A DNA stretch of 20,760 nucleotides from Parcubacteria group bacterium (GTDB lineage Bacteria; Patescibacteriota; Patescibacteriia; UBA2169): positions 1 to 20,760 of the forward strand of contig JACOVK010000009.1 of assembly GCA_016177305.1 (NCBI GenBank), given 5' to 3'. Below, in pieces: positions 6,440-15,100 of this stretch. The position numbers and the translations under genes are program-made. The notes below the pieces were generated by a model. That model ran no database searches. It saw nothing but the letters and a program-made list of their open reading frames with translations, and was not told the origin of the DNA. Position 1 is the stretch's first letter; each line of letters opens with the position of its first letter.

Positions 6440-7807
6440 ATGATAAAACAGACTGTCAAGCGTCTGCTGCCGACTTGGGCGCTATCCTCCTACCACAAGC
6501 TTCTGGCGGTTGCCGCGAACCTCATTTATTGGTTCCCGTCCCACCGCCTGGTGGTGGTCGGCGTCACCGGCACCAAGGGAAAATCTTCCACTGTGCTGAT
6601 GATTACGCGCATTCTTGAGGAGGCCGGATTCACCGTTGGTTCCATGAACACCATCTTTTTTAAGGTGGGAAAGCGCGAGTGGATGAACAATAAAAAACAG
6701 GGCATGCTTGGCAGGTTCGCGCTGCAAAAAATGTTGCGTGAAATGGTGCGCAAAAAGTGCGACCATGCCGTTATAGAGGTCACGAGCGAGGGAATCGCCC
6801 AGCACCGGCAGTGGGGAATCGCGTTTGACGTTCTGGTGTTTACCAACCTCTCCCACGAACATATCGTAGCGCACGGCTCGTACGAAAAGTATCGTGCCGC
6901 CAAACAGTTAATTTTCAAGGAGCTGCACACAATGCGCCGCAAGGCCACCCCCCCTGTTTCCCCCCCTTACCAAGGGGTGGTTAGGGGGGGTACGGTGAAA
7001 AAGGCAATTGTCGTGAACGCGGAGGATCCGGAAGCGGAGAATTTTTTAAAGTTTAAAGCGGATGAAAAGTGGTCGGTCGCTTGCGACTCGCGCTGCCCGG
7101 TTGTGTTAAAACACCATCCGGAAAAACGCCTGGCTGCCGATGCGGTCGCGCACGCAGCACCGGGGATGGCGCTTTCGGTTGAGGGGCACTACATCCAGCT
7201 TTCTTTGCATGGCGCGTTCATGGCCCAAAACGCGCTGCTCGCGATTGCCGCCTGCCGCAGCCTAGGGGTAACGCTTTCTCCCGCCGAGGCTGCGCTTGAG
7301 AAGATTGAGTCAATTCCCGGGCGCGTGGAGGTGCTCAACATGAAATCTGGCGCCGCGGTTGTCATTGACTACGCGCACGAGCCGAAATCGTTTGAGGCGA
7401 TCCTAAAAACAGGCCGCGAACTCGCGGGAGCCAACCGCGTCATCAGCGTGTTCGGCGCCACGGGCGGGGGGCGGGATACCGCGAAGCGCCCCATCATGGG
7501 CGCGCTTGCGGCAGCGTATTCGGATTGCATTATCCTCACCACCGACGACCCGTACGACGATGACCCGCAGGCAATCATCAACGACATCTTGCCCGGTATT
7601 ACGTCAAAACGCGGAACATGGGAACTGGGAAAAAACGTGTTCAGCATTATCAGCCGCACACAGGCCATTAGCCGCGCGCTTGCGCTTGCCAAATCCGGCG
7701 ACGTGGTCTTGTTGCTCGGCAAGGGATCCGAGCGGGTCATGGCCGTTGCAAACGGAAAGCATATTCCCTGGAGCGACCGCGCTGCGGTTGCGGAGCATAA
7801 CGCGTAA
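6440..7807 (+). CDS. MurE-like UDP-MurNAc-tripeptide synthetase / Mur ligase
   Basis: ATP-dependent ligase expected to add the third amino acid to the UDP-MurNAc dipeptide in peptidoglycan synthesis. Walker A GVTGTKGKSS is at residues 41-50, then EVTSEG (about 110), NLSHEHIVAHGSYEKY, and the C-terminal ligase domain with IPGRVEVL, VVIDYAHEP and FGATGGGRDTAKRPIMG. The usual N-terminal UDP-binding domain (about 90 residues) is missing, replaced by 40 residues with a hydrophobic stretch (YHKLLAVAANLIYWFPS). The substrate-selecting loop that reads DNPR in meso-DAP MurE is DDPY here (about residue 373), so the amino acid is unclear. Residues about 169-184 (TPPVSPPYQGVVRGG) come from a palindromic repeat. 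Three bases separate it from the next gene. It could also be a Mur ligase acting on another substrate. Confidence 0.85.
   Translation: MIKQTVKRLLPTWALSSYHKLLAVAANLIYWFPSHRLVVVGVTGTKGKSSTVLMITRILEEAGFTVGSMNTIFFKVGKREWMNNKKQGMLGRFALQKMLREMVRKKCDHAVIEVTSEGIAQHRQWGIAFDVLVFTNLSHEHIVAHGSYEKYRAAKQLIFKELHTMRRKATPPVSPPYQGVVRGGTVKKAIVVNAEDPEAENFLKFKADEKWSVACDSRCPVVLKHHPEKRLAADAVAHAAPGMALSVEGHYIQLSLHGAFMAQNALLAIAACRSLGVTLSPAEAALEKIESIPGRVEVLNMKSGAAVVIDYAHEPKSFEAILKTGRELAGANRVISVFGATGGGRDTAKRPIMGALAAAYSDCIILTTDDPYDDDPQAIINDILPGITSKRGTWELGKNVFSIISRTQAISRALALAKSGDVVLLLGKGSERVMAVANGKHIPWSDRAAVAEHNA
6945..6991. repeat. C/G-run palindrome, copy 3 (inside the murE-like gene)
   Basis: Nested inverted repeat: outer arms CCCCCCCT (6948-6955) and AGGGGGGG (6983-6990), inner hairpin CCCCTT/AAGGGG around ACC (6963-6977). 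Read in frame it encodes TPPVSPPYQGVVRGG, a peptide I recognise as typical of this repeat class. Copy 1 is inserted in the same reading frame (SPPPYKGG). Confidence 0.8.
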
Positions 7808-7810
7808 GCT

Positions 7811-8530
7811 ATGTCGTGGTTCAAAGCCGGATACATCAAACAGCACAAAGCCGCGCTTGCCGCGAGCGCGGCTGCGGCTTTTTTCCTGGTGTGGCTGGCG
7901 TTGTATTTTGGCGGTGAACTCTCCGCGATAGTTGGGTCTCCGGAAACGGTGCGCGAATGGGTACTCGGTTTTGGCGCATACGCGCCGCTCGCTTTTTTCG
8001 GGCTGCAGGTGGTGCAGGTCCTGGTGGCTCCGCTCAATGATTCCGTCATCAATTTTGCCGGCGGCTACCTGTTCGGGCCGTGGTTCGGGTTTGCCATCAA
8101 CTACGCAGGATGGATTGCCGGGGCATGCGTTGTTTTTTTTCTCACGCGCGCCGTAGGCATCCCGTTTGTCCGCACGTTTATTCGTGAAGAGAAGATTGAG
8201 CAGTACAATAGGATCGTTGCGCAGGGGCAGTACCTTATCTTCGTGCTGTTCCTCTTGCCTGGGCCGCCTGACGATATTTTGGTGTATGTTGCCGGGCTTT
8301 CCCGATCCATCAGGTTCCGCACTTTTTTGTGGATGATTATTGTTTCCAAGGTCCCGGGGAAATTAGTGACCAGTTTTGCGGGATCAGATGCTTCCCGGCT
8401 TGCTGTCAGCGCTTTTTCGGTTGTTCTGTACGCTGTGTTTGCCGCGGGCAGTTTGGCGGTGGTTATATGGCACCGGTCAGAACTGTTCCAGCTATTTGGC
8501 TCGCGAGGCAAACGGGATTTGTCAAAATAA
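7811..8530 (+). CDS. VTT-domain (TVP38/TMEM64, DedA-like) membrane protein
   Basis: Polytopic inner-membrane protein of 239 residues. Hydrophobic segments at about 16-37, 52-75, 83-112, 137-157, 167-185 and 195-217. The SNARE-associated/VTT core is visible as APLNDSVINFAGGYLFGPWFGF (written in two parts: APLNDSVINFAGG, YLFGPWFGF) and, later, FLLPGPPDDILVYVAGLSRSI with a conserved Gly-Pro turn. Family members are linked to lipid flipping or envelope homeostasis, but the substrate is unknown here. It begins three bases after the murE-like stop, so the two are likely one operon, in line with an envelope role. A weak hairpin (AGGGCT 8531-8536 with AGCTCT 8551-8556, then TTT) may end the transcript. 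Confidence 0.85.
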   Translation: MSWFKAGYIKQHKAALAASAAAAFFLVWLALYFGGELSAIVGSPETVREWVLGFGAYAPLAFFGLQVVQVLVAPLNDSVINFAGGYLFGPWFGFAINYAGWIAGACVVFFLTRAVGIPFVRTFIREEKIEQYNRIVAQGQYLIFVLFLLPGPPDDILVYVAGLSRSIRFRTFLWMIIVSKVPGKLVTSFAGSDASRLAVSAFSVVLYAVFAAGSLAVVIWHRSELFQLFGSRGKRDLSK

Positions 8531-8562
8531 AGGGCTTGTGCTAAGGTTGTAGCTCTTTTGAG

Positions 8563-8571
8563 TTATCCACA
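8563..8571 (+). promoter_or_regulatory. Perfect DnaA box
   Basis: TTATCCACA matches the bacterial DnaA-box consensus at every base. It is 30 bp upstream of the rpoB -35. A single box does not make an origin; no AT-rich unwinding element or box cluster is visible beside it. Confidence 0.55.
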
Positions 8572-8591
8572 GATATTGTAACGTACCGGTT

Positions 8592-8634
8592 AAGATATTC
8601 TTGACAGACCCTGTCAAAATAGATACAATATCTT
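8592..8634 (+). promoter_or_regulatory. Palindromic operator candidate at the rpoB promoter
   Basis: TTGACAGACCCTGTCAA (8601-8617) is a perfect 7-bp inverted repeat that contains the -35. Outside it AAGATATT (8592-8599) and AATATCTT (8627-8634) form a perfect 8-bp inverted repeat whose right arm overlaps the -10. A third AGATATT lies at 8571-8577, 22 bp (two helical turns) upstream of the next. These are the marks of a dimeric regulator site; none is identified. Confidence 0.5.
8601..8629 (+). promoter_or_regulatory. rpoBC sigma-70-type promoter
   Basis: TTGACA (8601-8606, perfect) and TACAAT (8624-8629, five of six) are exactly 17 bp apart, the best promoter in the window. The start would be near 8636, leaving about 205 bases of leader before the rpoB ATG. 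Confidence 0.88.
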
Positions 8635-8659
8635 TTGTCATGCATCAATTATTCCTCGT

Positions 8660-8810
8660 TTTTGTGAAACATTGTTTTTGTTTCTCAAAACACATGCGAA
8701 TTACCGTACCCGATTAACGGTAAAAGCCTTATTTTAGCCAAAAAATAGGGAATTTTTGTATTTTTAGCGGCATAAGCGGGAAAAAGTGAAAAAGCGGGTT
8801 TTTCACTTTT
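8660..8810 (+). promoter_or_regulatory. rpoB leader with four consecutive hairpins
   Basis: H1: 8660-8670 with 8680-8690, 11-bp arms, one mismatch. H2: TTACCGT 8701-8707 with ACGGTAA 8717-8723, perfect. H3: 8727-8735 with 8742-8749, one bulge. H4: 8782-8793 with 8799-8810, perfect 12 bp, loop GCGGG, ending in TTTT. H4 ends 31 bases before ATG 8842 and could act as a weak terminator or a processing site. No known riboswitch is recognised. Control of rpoBC by this leader is inference. Confidence 0.5.
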
Positions 8811-8841
8811 GAGCCAATCAGCTGACATAAGCCCAGATTTT

Positions 8842-11800
8842 ATGAAATCAGAAGCAAAGCAGGAAAATTTGTTTTCCATTGGTTCAGAGCGTTTTTCTCC
8901 GAAAACGGACAGGAAGTTTTTCACAAAGCTCCATGATGCCATTCCGCTTCCTGACCTAATTGAGTCGCAAAAGCAGTCCTATGACTGGTTTTTGACCGAG
9001 GGCCTGCGGGAGCTGTTTGATGAGATTTCTCCGATCAAGGACTTCATTGGCCGGGATCTGGAGCTCTATTTGGAAGACTACTACCTTGATGAGCCGAAGT
9101 TTGACGAAACAACGGCACGCGCCAAAAATGTCAGCTACGAGTCCGCGATCCGCGTGCGTGCGCGGCTCGTGAACAAGCGGAGCGGCGAAATCAAGGAACA
9201 GGAGATTTACTTGGGCGATTTTCCGATGATGACTCCGCGCGGCACGTTCATCATCAACGGCATTGAGCGCGTCATCGTTTCCCAGCTCATCCGGAGCGCG
9301 GGCGTGTTCTTTACGTCTGAGATGGTGCGCGGAAGGACGCACTACGGAGCCAAAATCATCCCGAACCGCGGCGCATGGCTTGAGATTGAAACCGATGCAA
9401 ACGGCGCCATCTGGGTAAAAATAGACCGCAAGCGCAAGGTGGCGGTCACGTCGCTCTTGCGCGCGTTCGGATATGGGGGGAGCGAAGAAATTCGGGGCCT
9501 CTTTGGCTCGCTTTCAGGCGATGAGCAGGCAATGCTTGATGAAACTCTGAAGCGCGATTCCGCAAAAAACGAGGATGAGGGCCTCAAAGAGGTATACAAG
9601 CGCATCCGCCCCGGCGACCTTGCGACCGCGAGCAACGCGAAGCAGCTCATCCATGCCATGTTTTTTAATTTTGACCGGTACGACTTTTCAAAAGTGGGGC
9701 GCTACAAGATCAACGAGCGCTTCAAACTGGATGTGCCGAATGACAAAGAGCACCGCATTTTGCGCAGGGAAGATCTGGTGCTCGTGATCCGGGAGATCAT
9801 GCGCCTGTCGCGCGCGCAGGAGGCGGCCGACGACATTGACCACCTTTCAAACCGGCGCGTGCGCACCGTAGGCGAGCTCGTGCAGAATAAATTGCGCGTG
9901 GGCCTCGCGCGCATGGAGCGCATCATCAAGGACCGGATGTCCACGCTGGACATCAATACCATCACCCCGAACCAATTGATTAACGCGCGCCCGGTGATCG
10001 GCTCCATCAAGGAGTTCTTCATGTCCAGCCAGCTCTCGCAGTTCATGGACCAGACCAACCCCCTAGCCGAGCTTGAGCACAAGCGCAGGCTCTCGGCAAT
10101 GGGCCCGGGCGGGCTTTCCCGAGAGCGCGCGGGGTTTGACGTGCGCGACGTGCACCGCACGCACTATGGCAGAATCTGCCCGATCGCGACTCCGGAAGGC
10201 CCAAACATCGGATTGGTCGGGCACCTTGCTTCGTACGCGCGCATAAACCAATTTGGATTTTTGGAAACTCCGTACCGCAGGGTGGCCTCTGCATCGGACG
10301 GCAGGGCCCGGGTGACGGACGAGGTCGTGTACCTTTCGGCGCTGGAGGAGTCCCAGAGCGTTACCACGGCCGCAACCGGAACGCTGGATGATGACGGGTA
10401 CTTTGTTGCGGAAAAGGTTGAAGCGCGGGCAAAGGGCGAGCCTATGTTCGTGCCTGCCGCGGAGGTGCAGTACATGGATATTTCGGCAAAGCAGATTGTG
10501 AGCATCGCCACGTCGCTGATTCCGTTTTTGGAGCACGACGACGCGGTCCGCGCGCTGATGGGAACGAACATGCAGCGCCAGGCCATTGCCGTGGTGCGCC
10601 CCGAGTCCCCGATTGTCGGTACCGGAGTTGAGTACCGCGCTGCCATGGATTCGGGCCAGGTGGTGCTCGCGGAAGACTCAGGCGAGGTGATTGGCGTGCA
10701 GTCCGACCAAATCACCATCAAGCACAAAAAAGGAATCAAGGAGTACCGCTTGGGCAAGTTTGTCCGCTCCAACGCTTCCACCAGCATGAATCAGAAGCCC
10801 ATTGTGGATAAGGGCGACAAGGTAGCCGCGGGAGCGGTGATTGCGGACGGCGCGGCGACTGATTCGGGCGAGCTCGCGCTCGGGCAGAACGTTTTGGTTG
10901 CGTTCCTATCCTGGGAGGGCGGCAACTACGAAGACGCTATTTTGATTTCCGAGCGGCTGGTGCAGCAGGATCGGTACACCTCAATTCACATTGACGATTA
11001 CCTCATTGACGTCCGGGACACCAAGCTCGGTCCCGAGGTGATTACGCGCGACATCCCGAATGTCGGAGAAGACAAGCTGAAAGATTTGGACACGGAAGGC
11101 ATTGTCCGGATCGGCGCGGAAGTCGGGTCCGGCGACATTCTGGTGGGCAAAATCACGCCAAAAGGCGAGGCAGAACTTTCCGCGGAAGAGAAGCTCTTGC
11201 GCGCCATTTTCGGCGAGAAAGCAAAAGATGTGCGCGATTCTTCGCTGTATCTGGAGCACGGGGAGCACGGCAAGGTGGTTGACATCAAAGTGTTCTCCCG
11301 CGAGAACGGAGACAAGCTTCCTTCGGGCGTGCTCAAAACTATCCAGGTTTCCATCGCAAGCCTGCGCAAGGTGCAGGTCGGGGACAAAATGGCGGGACGC
11401 CACGGCAACAAGGGTGTTATTTCCAAAATCGTTCCTGTGGAAGATATGCCGTTTGACGAACACGGGCGCCCGATTGACATCATTTTGAACCCGCTGGGCG
11501 TGGCAAGCCGCATGAATTTGGGGCAGATTTTGGAAACGCACCTCGGGCTTGCGGCGCATACCTTGGGGTACAAGGTGGCAAGCCCGGCCCTAGACGGCGT
11601 GTCCGAATCCATGATCCGTTCGGAGCTTACGCGCGCCGGGTACCCGGAAGACGGGAAGCTGCAGCTCTACAACGGCAAGACTGGAAATCCATTCAATCAG
11701 AAAGCGACGGTCGGGTACATTTACATGATGAAGCTGAACCACCTTGTGGAAGACAAGATCCACCAGCGCTCAATCGGCCCATACTCGCTCGTTACCCAGC

Positions 11801-12105
11801 AGCCGCTTGGAGGAAAAGCCCAGTTCGGCGGCCAGCGGTTCGGAGAAATGGAGGTGTGGGCGCTGGAAGCCTACGGCGCGGCGCACACCCTGCAGGAAAT
11901 TTTAACTATCAAATCGGACGATGTTCCGGGCCGGTCCAAGGCGTACGAAGCCATCATCAAAGGCGAGCGGATTGAAAAGCGGAACGTGCCGGAATCATTC
12001 AACGTTTTGGTCCGCGAACTGAAGGGCCTGTGCCTGGACGTTGAGCTCTTGAAAGGAGGAAAGGCCGTCTTAGAGCAGGAAGCGCGCGAAGGAGACGGGC
12101 GTTAA
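8842..12105 (+). CDS. rpoB: RNA polymerase beta subunit
   Basis: Beta subunit of RNA polymerase; with beta-prime it forms the active centre. 1087 residues from ATG 8842. The frame is open to a TTG at 8809, but that codon falls in the right arm of hairpin H4, so I prefer the ATG. Seen in order: LPLPDLIESQKQSYDWFL-like start, the GTFIINGIERVIVSQL motif (about residues 135-150), the rifampicin-site region QLSQFMDQTNPLAELEHKRR (about 395-415) with LSAMGPGGL, then HYGRICPIATPEGPNIGL, and near the end KMAGRHGNKGVISK, GGKAQFGGQRFGEMEVWALE. Residues equivalent to E. coli Asp516, His526 and Ser531 are the drug-sensitive types. No rplJ/rplL upstream, unlike the common arrangement. Ten bases separate it from rpoC. 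Confidence 0.98.
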   Translation: MKSEAKQENLFSIGSERFSPKTDRKFFTKLHDAIPLPDLIESQKQSYDWFLTEGLRELFDEISPIKDFIGRDLELYLEDYYLDEPKFDETTARAKNVSYESAIRVRARLVNKRSGEIKEQEIYLGDFPMMTPRGTFIINGIERVIVSQLIRSAGVFFTSEMVRGRTHYGAKIIPNRGAWLEIETDANGAIWVKIDRKRKVAVTSLLRAFGYGGSEEIRGLFGSLSGDEQAMLDETLKRDSAKNEDEGLKEVYKRIRPGDLATASNAKQLIHAMFFNFDRYDFSKVGRYKINERFKLDVPNDKEHRILRREDLVLVIREIMRLSRAQEAADDIDHLSNRRVRTVGELVQNKLRVGLARMERIIKDRMSTLDINTITPNQLINARPVIGSIKEFFMSSQLSQFMDQTNPLAELEHKRRLSAMGPGGLSRERAGFDVRDVHRTHYGRICPIATPEGPNIGLVGHLASYARINQFGFLETPYRRVASASDGRARVTDEVVYLSALEESQSVTTAATGTLDDDGYFVAEKVEARAKGEPMFVPAAEVQYMDISAKQIVSIATSLIPFLEHDDAVRALMGTNMQRQAIAVVRPESPIVGTGVEYRAAMDSGQVVLAEDSGEVIGVQSDQITIKHKKGIKEYRLGKFVRSNASTSMNQKPIVDKGDKVAAGAVIADGAATDSGELALGQNVLVAFLSWEGGNYEDAILISERLVQQDRYTSIHIDDYLIDVRDTKLGPEVITRDIPNVGEDKLKDLDTEGIVRIGAEVGSGDILVGKITPKGEAELSAEEKLLRAIFGEKAKDVRDSSLYLEHGEHGKVVDIKVFSRENGDKLPSGVLKTIQVSIASLRKVQVGDKMAGRHGNKGVISKIVPVEDMPFDEHGRPIDIILNPLGVASRMNLGQILETHLGLAAHTLGYKVASPALDGVSESMIRSELTRAGYPEDGKLQLYNGKTGNPFNQKATVGYIYMMKLNHLVEDKIHQRSIGPYSLVTQQPLGGKAQFGGQRFGEMEVWALEAYGAAHTLQEILTIKSDDVPGRSKAYEAIIKGERIEKRNVPESFNVLVRELKGLCLDVELLKGGKAVLEQEAREGDGR

Positions 12106-12115
12106 GCGCAACGGT

Positions 12116-15100
12116 ATGTCTACACCATCATCCACAAAAACACTTTCTCAAGCCCTCCCGGCGAGCCGCGCCGTTGACTTTGACGCCATCCGTTTGCGGC
12201 TCGCTTCCCCGGACGAAATCCACGAGTGGTCGTACGGCGAGGTTACCAAGCCCGAGACCATCAACTACCGGACCCAAAAGCCGGAAAAGGACGGCTTGTT
12301 TGACGAGCGCATCTTTGGCCCGACCAAAGATTGGGAGTGCTACTGCGGCAAGTACAAGCGCATCCGGTACAAGGGCATCGTATGCGACAAGTGCGGCGTG
12401 GAAGTGACGCGCGCCCTGGTGCGGCGCGAGCGCATGGGCCACATTGACCTTGCGGCCCCGGTTTCGCATATTTGGTTTTTGCGCGGCGTTCCCTCTAAAA
12501 TCGGGCTGGTGCTGGACCTTTCGGTCCAGGATTTGGAAAAAGTCATTTACTTCGCGAGTTTTGTGATTACCTCGGTTGATGAGGAGAAAAAGGAGCAGCT
12601 CTTGGAGCAGGTGCGCGAGGAGTACAAGAGCAAGAACAACGCGCTTTCCCGCGAGTTTGAGAAAACGCTTTCCGAAAAGCAAGCAGCAGCTGCCCGCGCG
12701 TCCTTGAGCGCCGAGGATCTCGCGGTGCGCCTTGCGAAGGAAAAGGAGGCGCTCACCAAGCTCCTTGAAGAAAAAACCGAGCAGCTGAACCGCGCGTTTG
12801 AGATGGCGAACCAGGAGCTTTCGCATTTAGTGCCGCTCGTGATTATATCCGAAAGCGCGTACCATGACCTTTCGCTCAAGTATGGGCACGTTTTTGAAGC
12901 GAGCATTGGCGCGGAAGCGATCCACTACCTGCTCTCAAACGTCAATCTGGAATCGGAAATGGTTTTGCTTGATACGCAGCTTTCCAAATCAAAGGGCGGC
13001 AAACGGAAAAAAATCATGCGCCGCGCCAAGCTGCTCTCAAGCCTTGCCAAGACCGGCATTCGGCCCGAGTCCATGGTGCTTACCGCGGTACCGGTGATTC
13101 CTCCGGATTTGCGGCCCATGGTGCAGCTGGACGGAGGCAGGTTCGCGACGAGCGATTTGAACGATTTGTACCGCCGCGTGATCAACCGCAACAACCGCCT
13201 GAGGCGGCTTAAAGAGCTGAACGCGCCCGAGGTGATTGTGCGGAACGAAAAGCGTATGCTGCAGGAAGCGGTTGACGCGCTCATAGATAACGGCGCGCGC
13301 CACGGCAAAACCGTAACCGCTTCAACGGGCCAGCGCCGGGTTTTGCGCTCCATTGCGGACATGCTCAAAGGGAAGCAGGGGAGATTCCGGCAAAACCTGT
13401 TGGGCAAGCGCATTGACTACTCGGGCAGAAGCGTGATTGTGGTCGGGCCAAAGCTCAAGTTGCACCAGTGCGGCTTGCCCAAGACCATGGCCTTGGAGCT
13501 TTTTAAGCCGTTTGTCATCAGCCAGCTTATCAAGCGCGAAATCGTGCACAACGTAAGATCAGCCAACCGCTACATTGAGGCGGGGCACGCCGAGGTATGG
13601 GACATTCTGGAAGAGGTGACCCGAGACGCGCACGTGCTCTTAAACCGCGCGCCAACGCTCCACCGGCTCGGCATCCAGGCGTTCCAGCCCGTTTTAATTG
13701 AGGGAAAAGCCATCCAGGTGCATCCATTGGTGTGCAGCGCGTTCAACGCTGACTTTGACGGCGACCAGATGGCCGTGCACGTTCCCTTGACCGCCGAGGC
13801 GCGGCAGGAAGCCGCGGAAATCATGCTTTCTTCAAAGAATCTGCTTAAGCCGGCAACCGGCGAGCCCGTGGTCACCCCGGGTTTGGACATTGTGTTCGGT
13901 TGCTACTTCCTGACGCAGCTTGACGACAACGCTCCTCCGTACGAACGGGTGTTCTCCTCGGCAACCGAAGCAAAGCTCGCGCATGATGCGGGCATCATCA
14001 CGCTGCACCAGGGTATTACGGTATCGCACCACAGCACTCGCCTCGCGACTACGGTGGGGCGGCTCTTGTTTAACGAAGTCATGCCGGAAAAAATTGGGTA
14101 CATCAACGACGTTACCAGCAAAAAAGTGCTTAAAGACATCACCGGGCGGTGTTTTTACCTGCACGGCCTGGAACGGACCAGCCAGATGCTGGATGATATG
14201 ATGCGCCTCGGCTTTTACTACGCCACGGTTTCAGGGATGAGCTGGGCCATGGCTGATTTGCCCGAGCTTCCCCAAAAGCGCGCTCTTCTCGCCGCGGCGC
14301 AGCTGGAAGTGGACCAGGTGGCGAGCCAGTACGAAGAAGGATTGTTGACGGATGACGAGCGCCACGCGCGCGTGATTGAAATTTGGGCCCGCGTGAAAGA
14401 CCGCATCACCGAAGCTTCCCAGAAATCTTTTGCCGGCAACAAGCTCAACCCAGTGTATACCATGATTGAATCGGGCGCACGCGGCTCCTGGGGCCAGACC
14501 ACCCAGATGATGGGCATGAAAGGCCTCGTAACTTCGCCTTCGGGCGCCACCATGGAGCTGCCGGTGAAAGCGAACTTTAAGGAAGGGTTTGACGTGCTTG
14601 AGTATTTCATCTCCACCCACGGCGCGCGCAAAGGCCTCACGGACACGGCCTTGCGGACCGCGAACGCGGGGTACCTGACGCGCCGTTTGATTGACGTGGC
14701 GCAGGATATCATTGTCGCCGAAGAAGACTGCGGCGATACTGGGGGCTGGGAAATCACGCGGGAAAACAGCGAGGCCATGAATACCACCATTGCGGAGCGG
14801 CTCTTGGGGCGCGTGCTCGCCCTACCCATCGCCGGTCCGCGCGGCAGGCAGATTGTTCCGGCCGGGGAGTTCGTGACGCGCGAGGACATCCAAAAAGTGG
14901 CTGATTTGGACCTTGCGTCAGCAAAAATCCGTTCCGTGCTCTCGTGCTTGTCGCGGCGCGGAACGTGCCGCGCGTGCTACGGGTATGACCTTGGGTACAA
15001 CATTCCGGTGGAGCTCGGAACCGCGGTCGGCATCATTGCCGCGCAGTCAATCGGCGAGCCGGGCACCCAGCTCACCATGCGCACGTTCCATACCGGAGGA

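Noticed and set aside
8563..8640. Replication origin beside the DnaA box
   Set aside because: Only one box, no dnaA or dnaN gene and no box cluster.
8809..8841. TTG start giving RpoB 11 extra residues
   Set aside because: The TTG falls in the right arm of a perfect hairpin and an ATG follows 33 bases later. Not excluded, only less likely.
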